DNA of 64,000 nt from Ovis canadensis (taxonomy: Eukaryota; Chordata; Mammalia; Artiodactyla; Bovidae): the NCBI RefSeq assembly GCF_042477335.2, contig NC_091248.1:119006501-119070500 (forward strand), in the 5' to 3' direction. Both the position numbers and the translations under genes were made by a program. The notes under the pieces are model-generated. The model did not search any database. It was not told the DNA's origin and saw only the letters and a program-made list of their open reading frames with translations. Shown one piece after another: positions 1-10,288 of this stretch (the first letter of the stretch is position 1; each line of letters starts with the position of its first letter).

Positions 1-780
1 CAGTGGCTGGGGCACCTGAAGCAGAGGAGGAAGAACATAGTAGATCCTTAATGGGAATTGGTCTGTGAACACCTTAAAGGCGCAGGGTCAGTGCTGCGCC
101 ATTGCAAGGACACCATTCTCATTTTACTTACTGTGAATCCCAGCTGTTCTCCGGGGAGTGACGTTCACCCAGGACACAGTGTCAGTTGTACCCCGTGGAA
201 TTGGGCTATGTGGCTGTCTGATCCTGGGAACATCACTTTCGCAGGTTCCCAGAAATAATTACAGGCTGCCTTAAATGGGCTGCTGAGGTTCAAACTATCA
301 AACACCGGGTAGGAACCCAAGTCATTGTGATTTTGAATTTTGAGTTAATATATCCTCATTTTATTCATTTATTCTGATGACATCTGGGAATTTGGATTGC
401 TTAGTTTTGTACACTCCTGCCAGGTATTGTTATGTTCTCTCACGTAGAGCAGAGATCCAGCGAGAGTCTCAGCAGTGTTCCAGATTCAAGCGTATGTGGA
501 GGAATGATGAGACAGGCCTTCCAGCAGCCCATTTACAGGAGGGGTTGGAGTGACTTGTAGGTGGATCAAGGACTGTGAACCAGTGTTGAATAGAGCGATT
601 CTCATAATAGTATATCATCACTTACTTAAATTATTTAAGTTTTTCTCCGTTTCTACAGCTCTCACTTATACCAGAGTTTTGAGGTGAATTTGTTAAAAAG
701 ATAAATCTGTTCAGTACAGAGTTCAATATGGAGCAAGCTCCGCTGGGAGAGTCACACTGTGCTGACCTTCTGGAGTGAGG
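1..780. other. Unassigned sequence
   Basis: No coding exon, RNA gene or repeat family could be recognised here. The sequence is of average composition. It leads into the retroviral pol relic that becomes recognisable at about 790, so part of it may be decayed sequence of the same element, but I cannot show that. Confidence 0.5.
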
Positions 781-811
781 ATATGCCATCTAAAGAAAAG
801 AATTACACACC

Positions 812-842
812 TTTGAGAAACATTTCCTGGTGTATTACTGGG
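812..842 (+). repeat. 31-bp direct repeat, copy 1
   Basis: Positions 812-842 are identical over 31 bases to 2079-2109, with 1267 bp between the starts. This copy reads in frame as FEKHFLVYYW, as expected at this point of pol, so it is probably the donor. Identity stops abruptly on both sides. Confidence 0.9.
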
Positions 843-1097
843 CCCTCATAGAGACAGACTATTAGACTGTGAGGAACTAAGGATCCATGGGTCCAGAAAT
901 GCTCATGAGGGATTTTGTCAGACCTGCCCAGTTATGTCAGATGGCCCTGCAGCCATTCATCAAATGAGTAACATCAAGGAAGACCAGAGGGCAGAAAGGG
1001 AACCTAGACCCCTGTGCACCCTCTTCCTCACTCATACGTCTGTCTTTTCAGAGGAGGTCCTATAAAACCAGCTAAAGGAGGAGGTTCACAGAGGTGT

Positions 1098-1595
1098 AGG
1101 TTGTTGTTAGTTCTTCAGTTGCTAAGTCGTGTCTGACTCTTTGCCACCTCATGGACTGTAGCACACCAGGCTTCCCTGTCCTTTACTGTCTCCTGGAGTT
1201 TGCTCAAAGTCGTGTCCATTGAGTTGGTGATGCCATCTAACCATCTTATCTTCTGTCGCCTCCTTCTCCTTGTGCCCTGAATCCTTTCCAGCATCAGGGT
1301 CTTTTCCAGTGAGTCAGCTCTGTGCATCAGGTAGCCGAAGTATAGGAGCTTCAGCTTCAGCATCAGTCTTTCCAACAAATATTCAGGGTTGATTTCCTTT
1401 AGGATTGATTGGTTTGATCTCCTTGTTGTCCAAGGGACACTCAGGAGTCTTCTCCAGAACTACAGCTTGAAAGCATCAATTCTTTAGTGCTCAGCCTTCT
1501 TTATGGTCCAACTCTCATGTCCTTACATGACTACTGGAAAAACCATAGCTTTGACTATACAGACCTTTGTCGGCAAAGTGATGTCTCTGGTATAT
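1098..1595 (-). mobile_element. BovB (RTE LINE) 3' fragment
   Basis: The reverse complement carries the BovB 3' region: the end of the RT open frame and the terminal gamelike tail close to AGTCAGACACGACTTAGC. It is strongly diverged, 5' truncated, and inserted in the retroviral relic. The frame at 1115-1378 is part of this element and not a gene. Confidence 0.85.
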
Positions 1596-2078
1596 GGGTG
1601 AAAACTGAATATGGTTATGGCAGCATTATATCCGCTTTTAGGGGTGATCTTGAACAGTAGTAGGCAGGGAAGATCTTCCCAATAGGCAGAGTTATGAATG
1701 GTGCCACTGGTCATGCACTTTGTAGGAGGAGAAGTGGGCCAAGAGGAGAGTGTATGCAGATCCTTCAGCCGTAGTCAATGATCAGGATCCTAGAAAGAAG
1801 AGACTGACCGATCTGTACAAGGAGATCTAGAGAAAGGCCTTGTGAGTAGACCTATGAGAGTTGACACCAGTGAGCACATCTTCATATCAAGTGTTAACAT
1901 CTACCAGAGAGCATCCACACAGGGATAAGGCATTAAACAACCAAAGAGATAAAATGGTTAGGCCAGTTGATGTCAGCTAGCCTATGTCATAAGACGTCCC
2001 AGTACTGGCACAATAGGCACGTGAGCAAATTGGCTGTGGGAGCAGAGACTGAGGTTACTCATGGACCCAACATTTATG

Positions 2079-2109
2079 TTTGAGAAACATTTCCTGGTGT
2101 ATTACTGGG
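2079..2109 (+). repeat. 31-bp direct repeat, copy 2
   Basis: This is an exact copy of 812-842. It sits where the start of the integrase core is expected and fuses in frame into it at a shared TGG, so it looks like a templated insertion or short gene conversion inside the relic. Confidence 0.85.
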
Positions 2110-2321
2110 AAACAATTGACATTACTGGCCTCCTACTTGCCCAGGTGGCTGTAGCTACTGGGGCCAACCTGCTAGCCAGAGAGACCAATGCTGAGTCCTT
2201 GATTACACCATTTGTTGAGGAGAACTGTTGGTCACTTGGTGACAAGGTGACCACACTAGACATCTTACTTTTCTTAATATTACCAAAAATATCTGATAAT
2301 CCCTCAAAGTCAATAGCCATG

Positions 2322-2393
2322 GCCTGGGTTCAATCCCTGGTTGGGGAACTGAGATCCCCACAGGTTGTGCCGTGAGGCCAAAATAAAAAGCAG
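2322..2393 (+). mobile_element. tRNA-Glu-derived SINE fragment (CHR type)
   Basis: It contains the tRNA B-box-like stretch GGTTCAATCCCTGGTTGGGG and ends in GAGGCCAAAATAAAAAG, the usual tail of ruminant and whale tRNA-Glu SINEs. The 5' part is missing. Confidence 0.7.
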
Positions 2394-2409
2394 GTATGAC
2401 GTTTGAAAA

Positions 2410-2530
2410 AGGTTTGTGCTCAGGCTCTTCAGTCATATCTGACTCTTTGTGACCCTCTGGACTGTAGTCTATGAGGCTCCTCCGTCCATAGGATTCTCCA
2501 GGCAAGAATGCTGGAATGGGTTGCTATTTG
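2410..2530 (-). mobile_element. Bov-tA/Bov-A SINE fragment
   Basis: The reverse complement has the Bov-A core (CCAGCATTCTTGCCTGGAGA, then the GTCACAAAGAGTCAGATATG end). The tRNA-like head is missing. Confidence 0.75.
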
Positions 2531-3966
2531 AATAGATAACTGTCGATTAGTTTACAAAAAGTCTCTAATACTTCCTGTTTCCACTAACAATACATGAGGA
2601 TCCCCTCCCCACATTCTTGCTAGTGCTGGCCATTATCACTTTAAAATTTTTTTGACATAGATTTAAAGTGATATCTCATAGTTTATATTTCCCTGATCAT
2701 AGTATTTTTATGTGTTTATCAGTTGTTAACTTTTTTTCTTCTGTGAATTATCTGTTCATGTCTTTTGCCTACTTTTCTACTAGTTTCTTATTCTCTGTGC
2801 CTTAGTTTGTAAGAGTTCATTATTTCTCATAGTTGTTGAATATCCTTTTCTGTTACATAAATATTTTTTCTGAATCTGTTGTCTCTTAAATTATGATATC
2901 TCTTCCCTATTTATTCATACCAAAGTTTAAATTTTTTTAGATTCATATGTATCTTTTTCTTTTGTACCTTCTGGCCTTCCAATGCCATCTACCTGTTGAT
3001 TAAATATATATTTTCCTAGATTTTATTTCCTCAAAGATTTTGTTTGATTAATATTTTAAAGATTTTATCTATCTGTATATTTTTAATATATGGCTCAATA
3101 GCTAGCACCATGTATTATATAATTCTTCTTTCCCAAAGTGATTCCACCCACCTTTATCCCATATTACTTTTCACTTGTATGCTGAAATCTTTCTGAATTC
3201 TTATTCCCTTACATTGATATATTTGTCTAGTTTAGAGCTCTGTAATGATTTGATAACGGTGAGTTTTCAGTGTGTTCTAATATCTGCTAAGTCCTCCTTT
3301 GTTGTTTATTTTGCTACATACAATCATTTATTTTAGTGTATAAACTTCACAGGTATTTTATCTAATTCCAACCTGCATCTATACCCTAGAGTATTAATTG
3401 AAATTTTATTAAATTTATATATTGTTTTGAGAAAATTGACTTTCTAGTGTTAATGTCCTCATCTAAGAACATGAATGCTTTTCCTTTTGTTCAGCACTTG
3501 CTTCATGTTCTGAAATAAGATGTTATTATTATCTCTATTTGCTGTGCTTTTCTTGTCAAATTTATCTCTAAGTAATATATATGGTTTTTTTCTATTGTGA
3601 GTAGCATTTTTAATCTCATTTCCTTTTCTACATGTTTATTAAAGTGAGTAGAGAAAAATCAGTAATTCCTGTACATTCGTTCTTGTCTTCAATTCTGTTA
3701 TTAATTCTTGCAGTGTTTCTTTAATCTGTTCCTCTTGAGTTTTATCTCCTTTTCTCATAATATTTGTACCATTTTTCCTGTCTCATTGAATGTACTGGAT
3801 TGTTCAAGACAGTGTTTAATAATACTGATATAGCATCCTGACTACTTACTGATTTTAATGAAATAGTTTTGGTATTTTGCTATTTAGGCTATTTTCTGTT
3901 GGGCTTTGGTAGAATTTTTATTAGGAATTGCTGCTGAATTTATAAAAAATCTTTTTAGCACCTATC

Positions 3967-4275
3967 CAACAAATCCATTCTGAAGGAGATCAGCCCTGGG
4001 ATTTCTTTGGAAGGAATGATGCTAAAGCTGAAACTCCAGTACTTTGGCCACCTCATGCGAAGAGTTGACTCATTGGAAAAGACTCATGCTGGGAGGGATT
4101 GGGGGCAGGAGGAGAAGGGGACGACAGAGGATGAGATGGCTGGATGGCATCACTGACTTGATGGACATGAGTCCAAGTAAACTCCCGGAGTTGATGATGG
4201 ACAGGGAGGCGTGGCGTGCTGAGATTCATGGGGTCGCAGAGTCAAACACGACTGAGCGACTGAACTGAACTGAAC
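3967..4275 (+). mobile_element. BovB 3' end
   Basis: This is a 5'-truncated BovB running to its canonical end (CGACTGAGCGACTGAACTGA) with the (GAACT)n tail. It covers the last part of the RT frame and the 3' UTR. It is well conserved and so fairly young, inserted in the ancient L1. Confidence 0.9.
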
Positions 4276-4575
4276 ATGATTATATAGCTTTTCTCTTTAA
4301 AATTTGTTGACAAAATGGATTATATTGATAGAATTCTTATTATTACCCACCTCAAAAACATTTGATTACAATACTGGATTAAATGTAAATTGTTTGGAAC
4401 CATGCATCCATACTTATAAACTTGGAAATATGTGTCTATACTCATGAATGAGACTGGTCTACATTTTTCCTGTTTTTTTTGCATTTTCTTCATCAAGTTT
4501 ATATTTAAAATTTGCTAACTTTATAAAATGAACTACTAGTCTTTCTATCTTTTCATTAATAGCCAAGAATTGTTT

Positions 4576-4851
4576 GCTGCTGCTGCTGCTGCGTCACTTC
4601 AGTCGTGTCCGACTCTGTGCGACCCCATAAACGGCAGCCCACCAGGCTCCCCCGTCCCTGGGATTCTCCAGGCAAGAACACTGGAGTGGGTTGCCATTTC
4701 CTTCTCCAATGCATGAAAGTGAAAAGTGAAAGTGAAGTTGTTCAGTCATGTCCGACTCTTTGCAACCCCATGGACTGCAGCCTACCATGCTCCTCCGTCC
4801 ATGGGATTTTCCAGGCAAGAGTACTGGAGTAGGTTGCCATTGCCTTTTCTG
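4576..4851 (-). mobile_element. Bov-A2 SINE with target duplication
   Basis: A complete dimer of two Bov-A monomers in reverse orientation with a (CAG)n tail, seen as CTG repeats at the left edge. The target duplication is CAAGAATTGTTT at 4564-4575 and CAAGAATAGTTT at 4852-4863 (11 of 12). Confidence 0.95.
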
Positions 4852-5160
4852 CAAGAATAGTTTAAATCATACTAAATATTATGTTCTTTAAAGAATAAAT
4901 AAAAATCCGCTAGGAACCTATTTGGTTCTGGCGCAGTTTACAGTGGGTGAATTTAACACTTTCAATGCCATCTATAGTAATTCTTCTATTCACATTTGCC
5001 ATCTTTCTTGGATAGGTTTTGTTTGTATAGGAAATCATCTATCTCCAGCTTTCAAATGTATTGACATAGAGGTGTATGTGGTATTCTCTTAGAATTCTTT
5101 TAATCACTCCATCTCTGGTGTATCTCCTATCTCATTCCTAATCGTGTATATTTTCATTCC

Positions 5161-5250
5161 CTCTGCTGCTGCTAAGTCGCTTCAGTCATGTCCGACTCTG
5201 TGCGGCCCTATAGACGGCAGCCCACCAGGCTCCCCCGTCCCTGGGATTTG
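5161..5250 (-). mobile_element. Bov-A monomer, truncated
   Basis: The reverse complement holds the start of one Bov-A unit with its CTG-rich tail. It stops abruptly after the CCCAGGGACGGGGG stretch. Confidence 0.85.
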
Positions 5251-5436
5251 TCCCTAATTAGACTCATAAAGGTTTATTAATATTTTCACTTATTAAAGAT
5301 ATGTTTTATATTATTACAAGAGAATAATTGAAGTCATAAAGCATCATACATCTCCCAGTTGTCTTTGATGATGAAGAGGGACAGTGTTTTTCCCTAGAAG
5401 AAATCTCAAAGAAGCTTTTTTTTTTTAAAGCCACAA

Positions 5437-5566
5437 AGGGAATTCCCTGGTGGTCCAGTGGCTAAGACTCGGTGCTTCCATTGCAGGGGGCATGGGTTTG
5501 ATTCCTGGTCTGGGAACTGAGATCCTGCATGCTGCACAGTGTGGTCAAAAATAAAAAAGTAAAATA
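5437..5566 (+). mobile_element. tRNA-Glu SINE (CHR type)
   Basis: It starts GGGAATTCCCTGGTGGTCCA, has a B-box-like GGTTTGATTCCTGGTCTGGG, and ends in GTCAAAAATAAAAAAG. This is the usual layout of the short ruminant tRNA-Glu SINE. Confidence 0.85.
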
Positions 5567-5840
5567 AGAAATCAATTTGCAAAATAAGCAATTATATAGC
5601 ATATAAAAACTAATGGAAAAAAAACATGAGAAATACATATGAGTTTAGTATAATTATCTTCATTGTCATTTATGAACCCAGAGTAAAACTTTTAAAGTAA
5701 ATGTTCACAGTTTTAACAAATCAGTATGTTCACTTATGTGTTCACTGTTGCTGTACTCAGTAATTTATTTCTCTATATAACCTTTACAGGTTTTTATCTA
5801 ATTCCAACCTTTTATCTAATTCCTTGCTAAGAGTACTCTT

Positions 5841-6051
5841 TGTGCTTGTGGTCAGTCGTGTCCAACTCTTTGTGACCCCATGGACTGTAGCCCACCAGGC
5901 TCCTCCGTCTATGGAATTTTCCCAGCAGGCATACTGGAGTGGGCTGCCATTTCCTCTTCCAGGGATCTTCCCAACCCAGGGATTGAATCTGAGTCTTCTG
6001 TGTCTTCTGCATTGCAGGTGGATTCTTTACCACTGAGTCACTGGGGAAAGC
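5841..6051 (-). mobile_element. Bov-tA SINE with target duplication
   Basis: A reverse-orientation Bov-tA: Bov-A core at 5850-5965, then the tRNA-like head up to the GGGGAAAG edge. The target duplication is AAGAGTACTCTT at 5829-5840 and AAGAATACTCTT at 6052-6063. Confidence 0.9.
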
Positions 6052-6289
6052 AAGAATACTCTTTACCTTGAGGAAAAAGTGCAGTCAGATTTATACTGAG
6101 AAAGAAAATGTTTTCAGTTATCAAGATGTCTTGTCTTAGAGTATTGTGGGAAGTAGTGTTTGGTTTTTCTTATTTTGTTAGGATCTTTTTAAATTAAAAT
6201 CCTTATCAGCAGATAAGTAGGTTGAGTTTGGTAATACCTTTGTTCTAAGTCAAATAGCAAATCTATAAATTTTCTGATAAGGTTACCAT

Positions 6290-6507
6290 GAAAGTGAAAG
6301 AAAGTGAAGTCGCTCAGTCGTATCCTACTCTTTGCAATCCCACGGACTGTAGCTTACCAGGCTTCTCTGTCCATGGGATTTTTTCAGGCAAGAGTACTGG
6401 AGTGGGTTGCCATTTCCTTCTCCAGGAGATATTCTCAACCCAGGAATTGAACCCAGGTCTCCTGAATTGCAGGCAGATGCTTTACCCTCTGAACCACCAG
6501 GGAAGCG
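6290..6507 (-). mobile_element. Bov-tA SINE
   Basis: A full-length reverse Bov-tA with the Bov-A core on the left and the tRNA-Glu head (CTGAACCACCAGGGAAGC) on the right. No convincing target duplication was found. Confidence 0.85.
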
Positions 6508-7045
6508 TGACCTAGCAATTCCACTTTTAGGTTTATACCCAAGATAATTGAAACCATATGTTCACATGAAAACTTGTAAGTGGATGCCCATGGCAGTATT
6601 ATTTATAGTAGCCAAAAAGCAATCCAAATGTTTGTAAATTGATGAATGGATGAACAAAATGTTATATACTCTTACAATAGAGTATTATTCAGACATTTAA
6701 AGGAATGAAGTACTGACACATGCTTCAACACGGATGAACCAAGAAAACATTATTCTAAATGAGAGAAGTCAGACAGGAGCGGTTGCACATTGTATGATTC
6801 CATTTATAGAAGATGTCCAGAATAGGCAAATATGTAGAGACAAATTAATGGTTTGCCAGTGGTTGAGGGGAGGAAGAAAGAGGAGTGACTACTAATGGGC
6901 ACAGGGTATATTTTGGAGGTGAAAAAAATGTTCTGGAGTTAGACAATGGTGATGATTGCATAAATTCATGGATATGCTTTAAAAAAGCCACTTGTACACT
7001 TTAAAATGGTGAATGTTATATTATGTAAATTTTACTTAAAAACTT
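6508..7045 (+). mobile_element. L1 3' end (old mammalian)
   Basis: It has the typical L1 3' region on plus: ATTCCACTTTTAGGTTTATA, the AGTATTATTCAGACATTTAA region, and the terminal ACTTTAAAATGGTGAATGTT with a degraded A tail. It is 5' truncated against the preceding Bov-tA. Confidence 0.8.
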
Positions 7046-7163
7046 GCGGAATAAAAAATGCCTAGGGAAAATGTTAAAAATTAGTATGCATGCAAGTCAG
7101 GGAAGAGGTCATACTAGAGATACAAATTTAGAAAGATTTCTTTATTGATGGGATATAAAGTGT

Positions 7164-7596
7164 TGAGGCTATGGTTTTTTCCAGTAGTCATGTAAGGATG
7201 TGAGAGTTGGACTACAAGGAGCTGAGCGCCAAAGAATTAATGCTTTTGAACTGCGGTGTTGGAGAAGACTCTTAAAAGTCCCTTGAACAGCAAGGAAATC
7301 CAACCAGTCCATCCTAAAGGATATCAGTCCTGAATATTCATTGGAAGGACTGATGCTGAAACTGAAACTCCAATACTTTGGCCACCTGATACGAAGAACT
7401 GACTCATTTGAAAAGACCTTGATGCTGGGAAACATTGAAGGCGGGAGGAGAAGGGGACTACAGAGGATGAGATGGTTGAATGTCATCACTGTCTCCCAAC
7501 TCTGGGAGCTGGTGATGGACAGGGAGGTCTGGAGTGCTGCAGTCCATGAGGTCGCAAAGAGTCGGACACGGCTGAGCGACTGAACTGAACTGAACC
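7164..7596 (+). mobile_element. BovB 3' end
   Basis: A plus-strand BovB fragment from the last part of the RT frame through the GACTGAACTGAACTGAAC end. The frame is broken by small indels. The antisense frame of 178 codons over this region is an artefact of it. Confidence 0.9.
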
Positions 7597-7701
7597 GGAA
7601 GTGTTGGGTCTGAGTCTCTGTTTGCAGATAATATGATTTAAAATGTGAGGAAAATCCTATGGATTCCACAAAGCAACCACCACAACTAATATGTGAATTT
7701 A

Positions 7702-7845
7702 ACAAGGTCCCAGGAGATGGGTTCTATCCCTGGGTTGGGAAGATCCCCTCGAGAAGGAAAAGGCTACCCACTCCAGTATTCTGGCCTGAATAGTCCATGG
7801 GTTTGCAAAGAGTCGGACTCAGCCAAGCAACTTTCACTTTCAGGA
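7702..7845 (+). mobile_element. Bov-tA SINE, diverged partial
   Basis: It keeps the B-box-like GGGTTCTATCCCTGGGTTGG and the Bov-A core CACTCCAGTATTCTGGCC up to AAAGAGTCGGACTC. The first part of the head is missing. Confidence 0.75.
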
Positions 7846-8085
7846 TGCAAGGTTATAAAAAATCAGTTGTATATAAATCATAGTAAAAATTGGAAAATGA
7901 AATAATATAAAAACTCCATTTATAATAATTATATAAAGCTAAAATGCTTAGAAATAAATTTAACAAAAGATGTGTAACTACACTAAAATTATTAAACATT
8001 GTTGAGAATAATTAAAGAAAATCTAAATAAATGATGAATTAGCCATATTCATAGTGTGAAATAATGACAAATACATATATTGGTA

Positions 8086-8750
8086 TCTATCCTTGGTTCC
8101 TAACACAGAGGTCCTGAATTCCTTATTAATAAGGATGCTGGGAGAACCTTCTGTTTTTACATTTCATCTCTGACCCAAGTTCCTGGCACGGAGATTCTGA
8201 AACTTTTGTAATTTCCAAATGCTAAGAGCACTGGGAGCATCTTTTGTTCTAATATTTGACCCTAGTTTTTGACATAGGGTTTCTGAATTCCTTAGAATTT
8301 CCTGGGCGATAGGAGTGTTTTTTGTTTTAATGAGGCAATTCTGGATGGACTGCTGGCTGATTCCTGAGTCAGAGCTGGTCACCAGAAAGACCAAGCCTTG
8401 GATAAAGTGTAGAATTTTCAGCCCTACTCCCTCATTCTCAAGGAGAGGAGAGAGGTGCTGAAAATGGAATTAGTAACTGATCATGTCTACGTGATGAAGC
8501 CTCCATTAAAACCCTAGTAGTGTGGGGTTTGTAAAGCTTCCACATAGGTGAACGTATCCATATACTGGGAAGGTGACAGATCGTGGTTCCACAGGACCCT
8601 CGCAAACCTTTGCCCTGTGTATCTCTTCATCTGGATGTTCATCTGTGTCCTTTATGTTATCCCTTATTATACACTAAACAGGTAGGGAGGAGATCATGGG
8701 AGCCCTTGAACTGTAGCCAAGTGAGCCAGAAGTTGTGGCTCACCTGGGGA
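8086..8750 (+). repeat. Ancient interspersed repeat with internal ~85-bp subrepeats, LTR-like
   Basis: It opens with three imperfect tandem units (about 8086-8166, 8167-8255, 8256-8335), each with a CCTGGCACGGAGATTCTGAA-like block. It then has GATGAAGCCTCCATTAAAAC near 8494 and ATGTATCTCTTCATCTGG-like sequence near 8615. I recognise the pattern as an old mammalian interspersed repeat of LTR type but cannot name the family. No ends or target duplication were found. Confidence 0.5.
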
Positions 8751-8751
8751 C

Positions 8752-8899
8752 CTACTGCTACTGCTAAGTCGCTTCAGTCATGTCCAACTCTGTGCAACCC
8801 CATAGACGGCAGCCCACCAGGCTCCTCCGTCCCTGGGACTCTCCAGGGCAAGAACACTGGAGTGGGTTGCCATTTCCTTCTCCAATGCATGAATGCATA
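8752..8899 (-). mobile_element. Bov-A monomer
   Basis: A single reverse Bov-A unit with the CTGCTACTGCTAAGTCGC tail edge on the left. It ends at the inter-monomer linker (CTCCAATGCATGAATGCA), so it looks like half of a Bov-A2. Confidence 0.9.
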
Positions 8900-8942
8900 G
8901 AAAGTCCTTAACTATCTCACATCATATATAAAAATTATAATT

Positions 8943-10288
8943 CTGGGGAAATTTTCAACTATAATCTCTTCAAAAATTTTCTCATACTCTTTCTTTTTCT
9001 CTTCTTCTTCTGGGACCCCTATAATTAGAATGTTGGTGCATTTGATATTGTCCCAGAGGTCTCTGAGACTATCCTCAGTTCTTTTCATTCTTTTTACTTT
9101 ATTCTGCTCTTCAGAAGTTATTTCCACCATGTTATCTTCCAGCTCACTGATTCGTTCTTGTGCTTCAGATATTCTGTTATTGAATCCTTCTAGAGTATTT
9201 TTAATTTCAGTACTTGTGTTGCTTGTCTCTGTAGGTTTATTCTTTAATTCTTCTAGGTCTTTGTAAATTGATTCTTGCATTTTCTCCATTTTGTTTTCAA
9301 GGGTTTTTTTAAATCATCTTTACTATTATTATTCTGAATTCTTTTTCAGGTTTGCCAATTTCCTCTTCATTTATTTGGACTTCTGTGTTTCTAGTTTATT
9401 CCTTCATTTGTGTAGTATTTCTTTGCCTTTTCTTTTTTTTTTTAACTTACTGTGTTTGAGGTCTCCTTTTCCCAGGCTTCAAGGTTGAATTCTTTCTTCC
9501 TCTTGGTTTTTGCCCTCTTAAGGTTGGTTCAGTGGTTTGTATAAGCTTCATATGGGTAAGATTTGTGCTGAGTTTTTATTTGTTTTTCCTCTGATAGGCA
9601 AGGCTGAGTGAGGTGGTAGTCCTGTCTGCTGATGGATTGGGTTTGTATTTTTGTTTTGTTTGTTTAGATGAGGCGTCTTGCACAGGGTGCTACTGGTGGT
9701 TGGGTGATGCTGGGTCTTGTATTCAAGTGGTTTCCTTTGTGTGAGTTCTCATTATTTGATACTCCCTAGGGTAGTTCGGAGAAGGCAATGGCACTCCACT
9801 CCAGTACTCTTGCCTGGAAAATCCCATGGATGGAGGAGCCTGGTGGGCTGCAGTCCATGAGGTCAGTAAGAGTCGAACACGACTGAGTGACTTCACTTTC
9901 ACTTTTCACTTTCATGCATTGGAGAAGGAAATAGCAACCCACTCCAGTGTTCTTGCCTGGAGAATCCCAGGGATGGGGGAGCCTGGTGGGCTGCCATCTA
10001 TGGGGTCGCACAGAGTCGAACACAACTGAAGCGACACAGCAGCAGCAGCAGCAGGGTTAGTTCTCTGGTGGTCTGGGGTCTTGGAGTCAGAACTCCAACT
10101 GTGAAGGCTCAGGGCTTGATCTCGAGTTTTGCGTGGTTCTGTATATTCCTTTCCTCTGGTCAGGTATTCCTGTCCACTCTTAGCTGGTGTTCTGCATCCA
10201 CTTCTGTGTCTGAAGGTGTAGTCCTGATGTATCCAGGGAGAGAGATGTACTCCACGTCCACCTACTCCTCTGCCATCTTTGACAATCT
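8943..10288 (-). mobile_element. Ruminant L1: 5' UTR plus start of ORF1, 3' truncated
   Basis: On the minus strand the element starts near 10282 with a 5' UTR edge resembling AAAGATGGCAGAGGAGTAGG (a YY1-type site). It runs through ORF1, whose coiled-coil and post-coil residues at 9289-8945 include ISELEDNMVEITSEEQNKV and IIGVPEEEEKKKEYEKIFEE. It stops in ORF1 after VENFP without a poly(A) tail. Direct repeats AAAAATTATAATTCTG (from 8930) and AAAAATTAATTCTG (from 10289) flank it like a target duplication. A Bov-A2 is inserted at 9778-10053. Confidence 0.75.
9778..10053 (+). mobile_element. Bov-A2 SINE with target duplication
   Basis: A forward dimer ending in a (CAG)n tail at 10039-10053. The target duplication is GGGTAGTTC (9769-9777) and GGGTTAGTTC (10054-10063), differing by one base. 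It lies in the L1 5' UTR region. Confidence 0.95.

Larger units (their letters stand above)
781..2290 (+). mobile_element. Degraded endogenous retrovirus pol relic (RT tail, RNase H, integrase start)
   Basis: Broken plus-strand frames keep the order of a retroviral pol gene. Near 812-860 is the RT-connection type stretch FEKHFLVYYW. Near 1730-1960 there is RNase H-like sequence in which the acidic catalytic residues are not clearly kept. Near 1995-2060 is a stretch like the integrase N-terminus, and near 2100-2180 a stretch like the start of the integrase core. Stops and frameshifts break every domain, so it cannot encode an enzyme. A BovB fragment is inserted at about 1098-1595. No LTRs, gag or env were recognised around it. 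The class I (gamma-like) assignment is inference from the protein pattern. Confidence 0.65.
2540..5400 (-). mobile_element. Ancient L1 (L1M type), split by younger insertions
   Basis: A long AT-rich stretch reads on the minus strand as decayed L1 ORF2 and 3' sequence; on plus it shows the usual reversed L1 pattern such as TTTATATTTCCCTGATCATA. It resumes after each of three younger insertions (BovB at 3967, Bov-A2 at 4576, Bov-A at 5161). It is too diverged for a subfamily call or exact ends. Confidence 0.5.

Noticed and set aside
4576-4600. CTG repeats as a disease-type trinucleotide expansion
   Set aside because: The CTG/CAG runs at 4576, 10039, 17801, 39125 and 55321 are normal tails of Bov-A SINEs.
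7169-7705. 178-codon minus-strand frame
   Set aside because: It is antisense to a BovB 3' end. The same recurring antisense pattern appears at 11652, 53497, 40064 and other copies.
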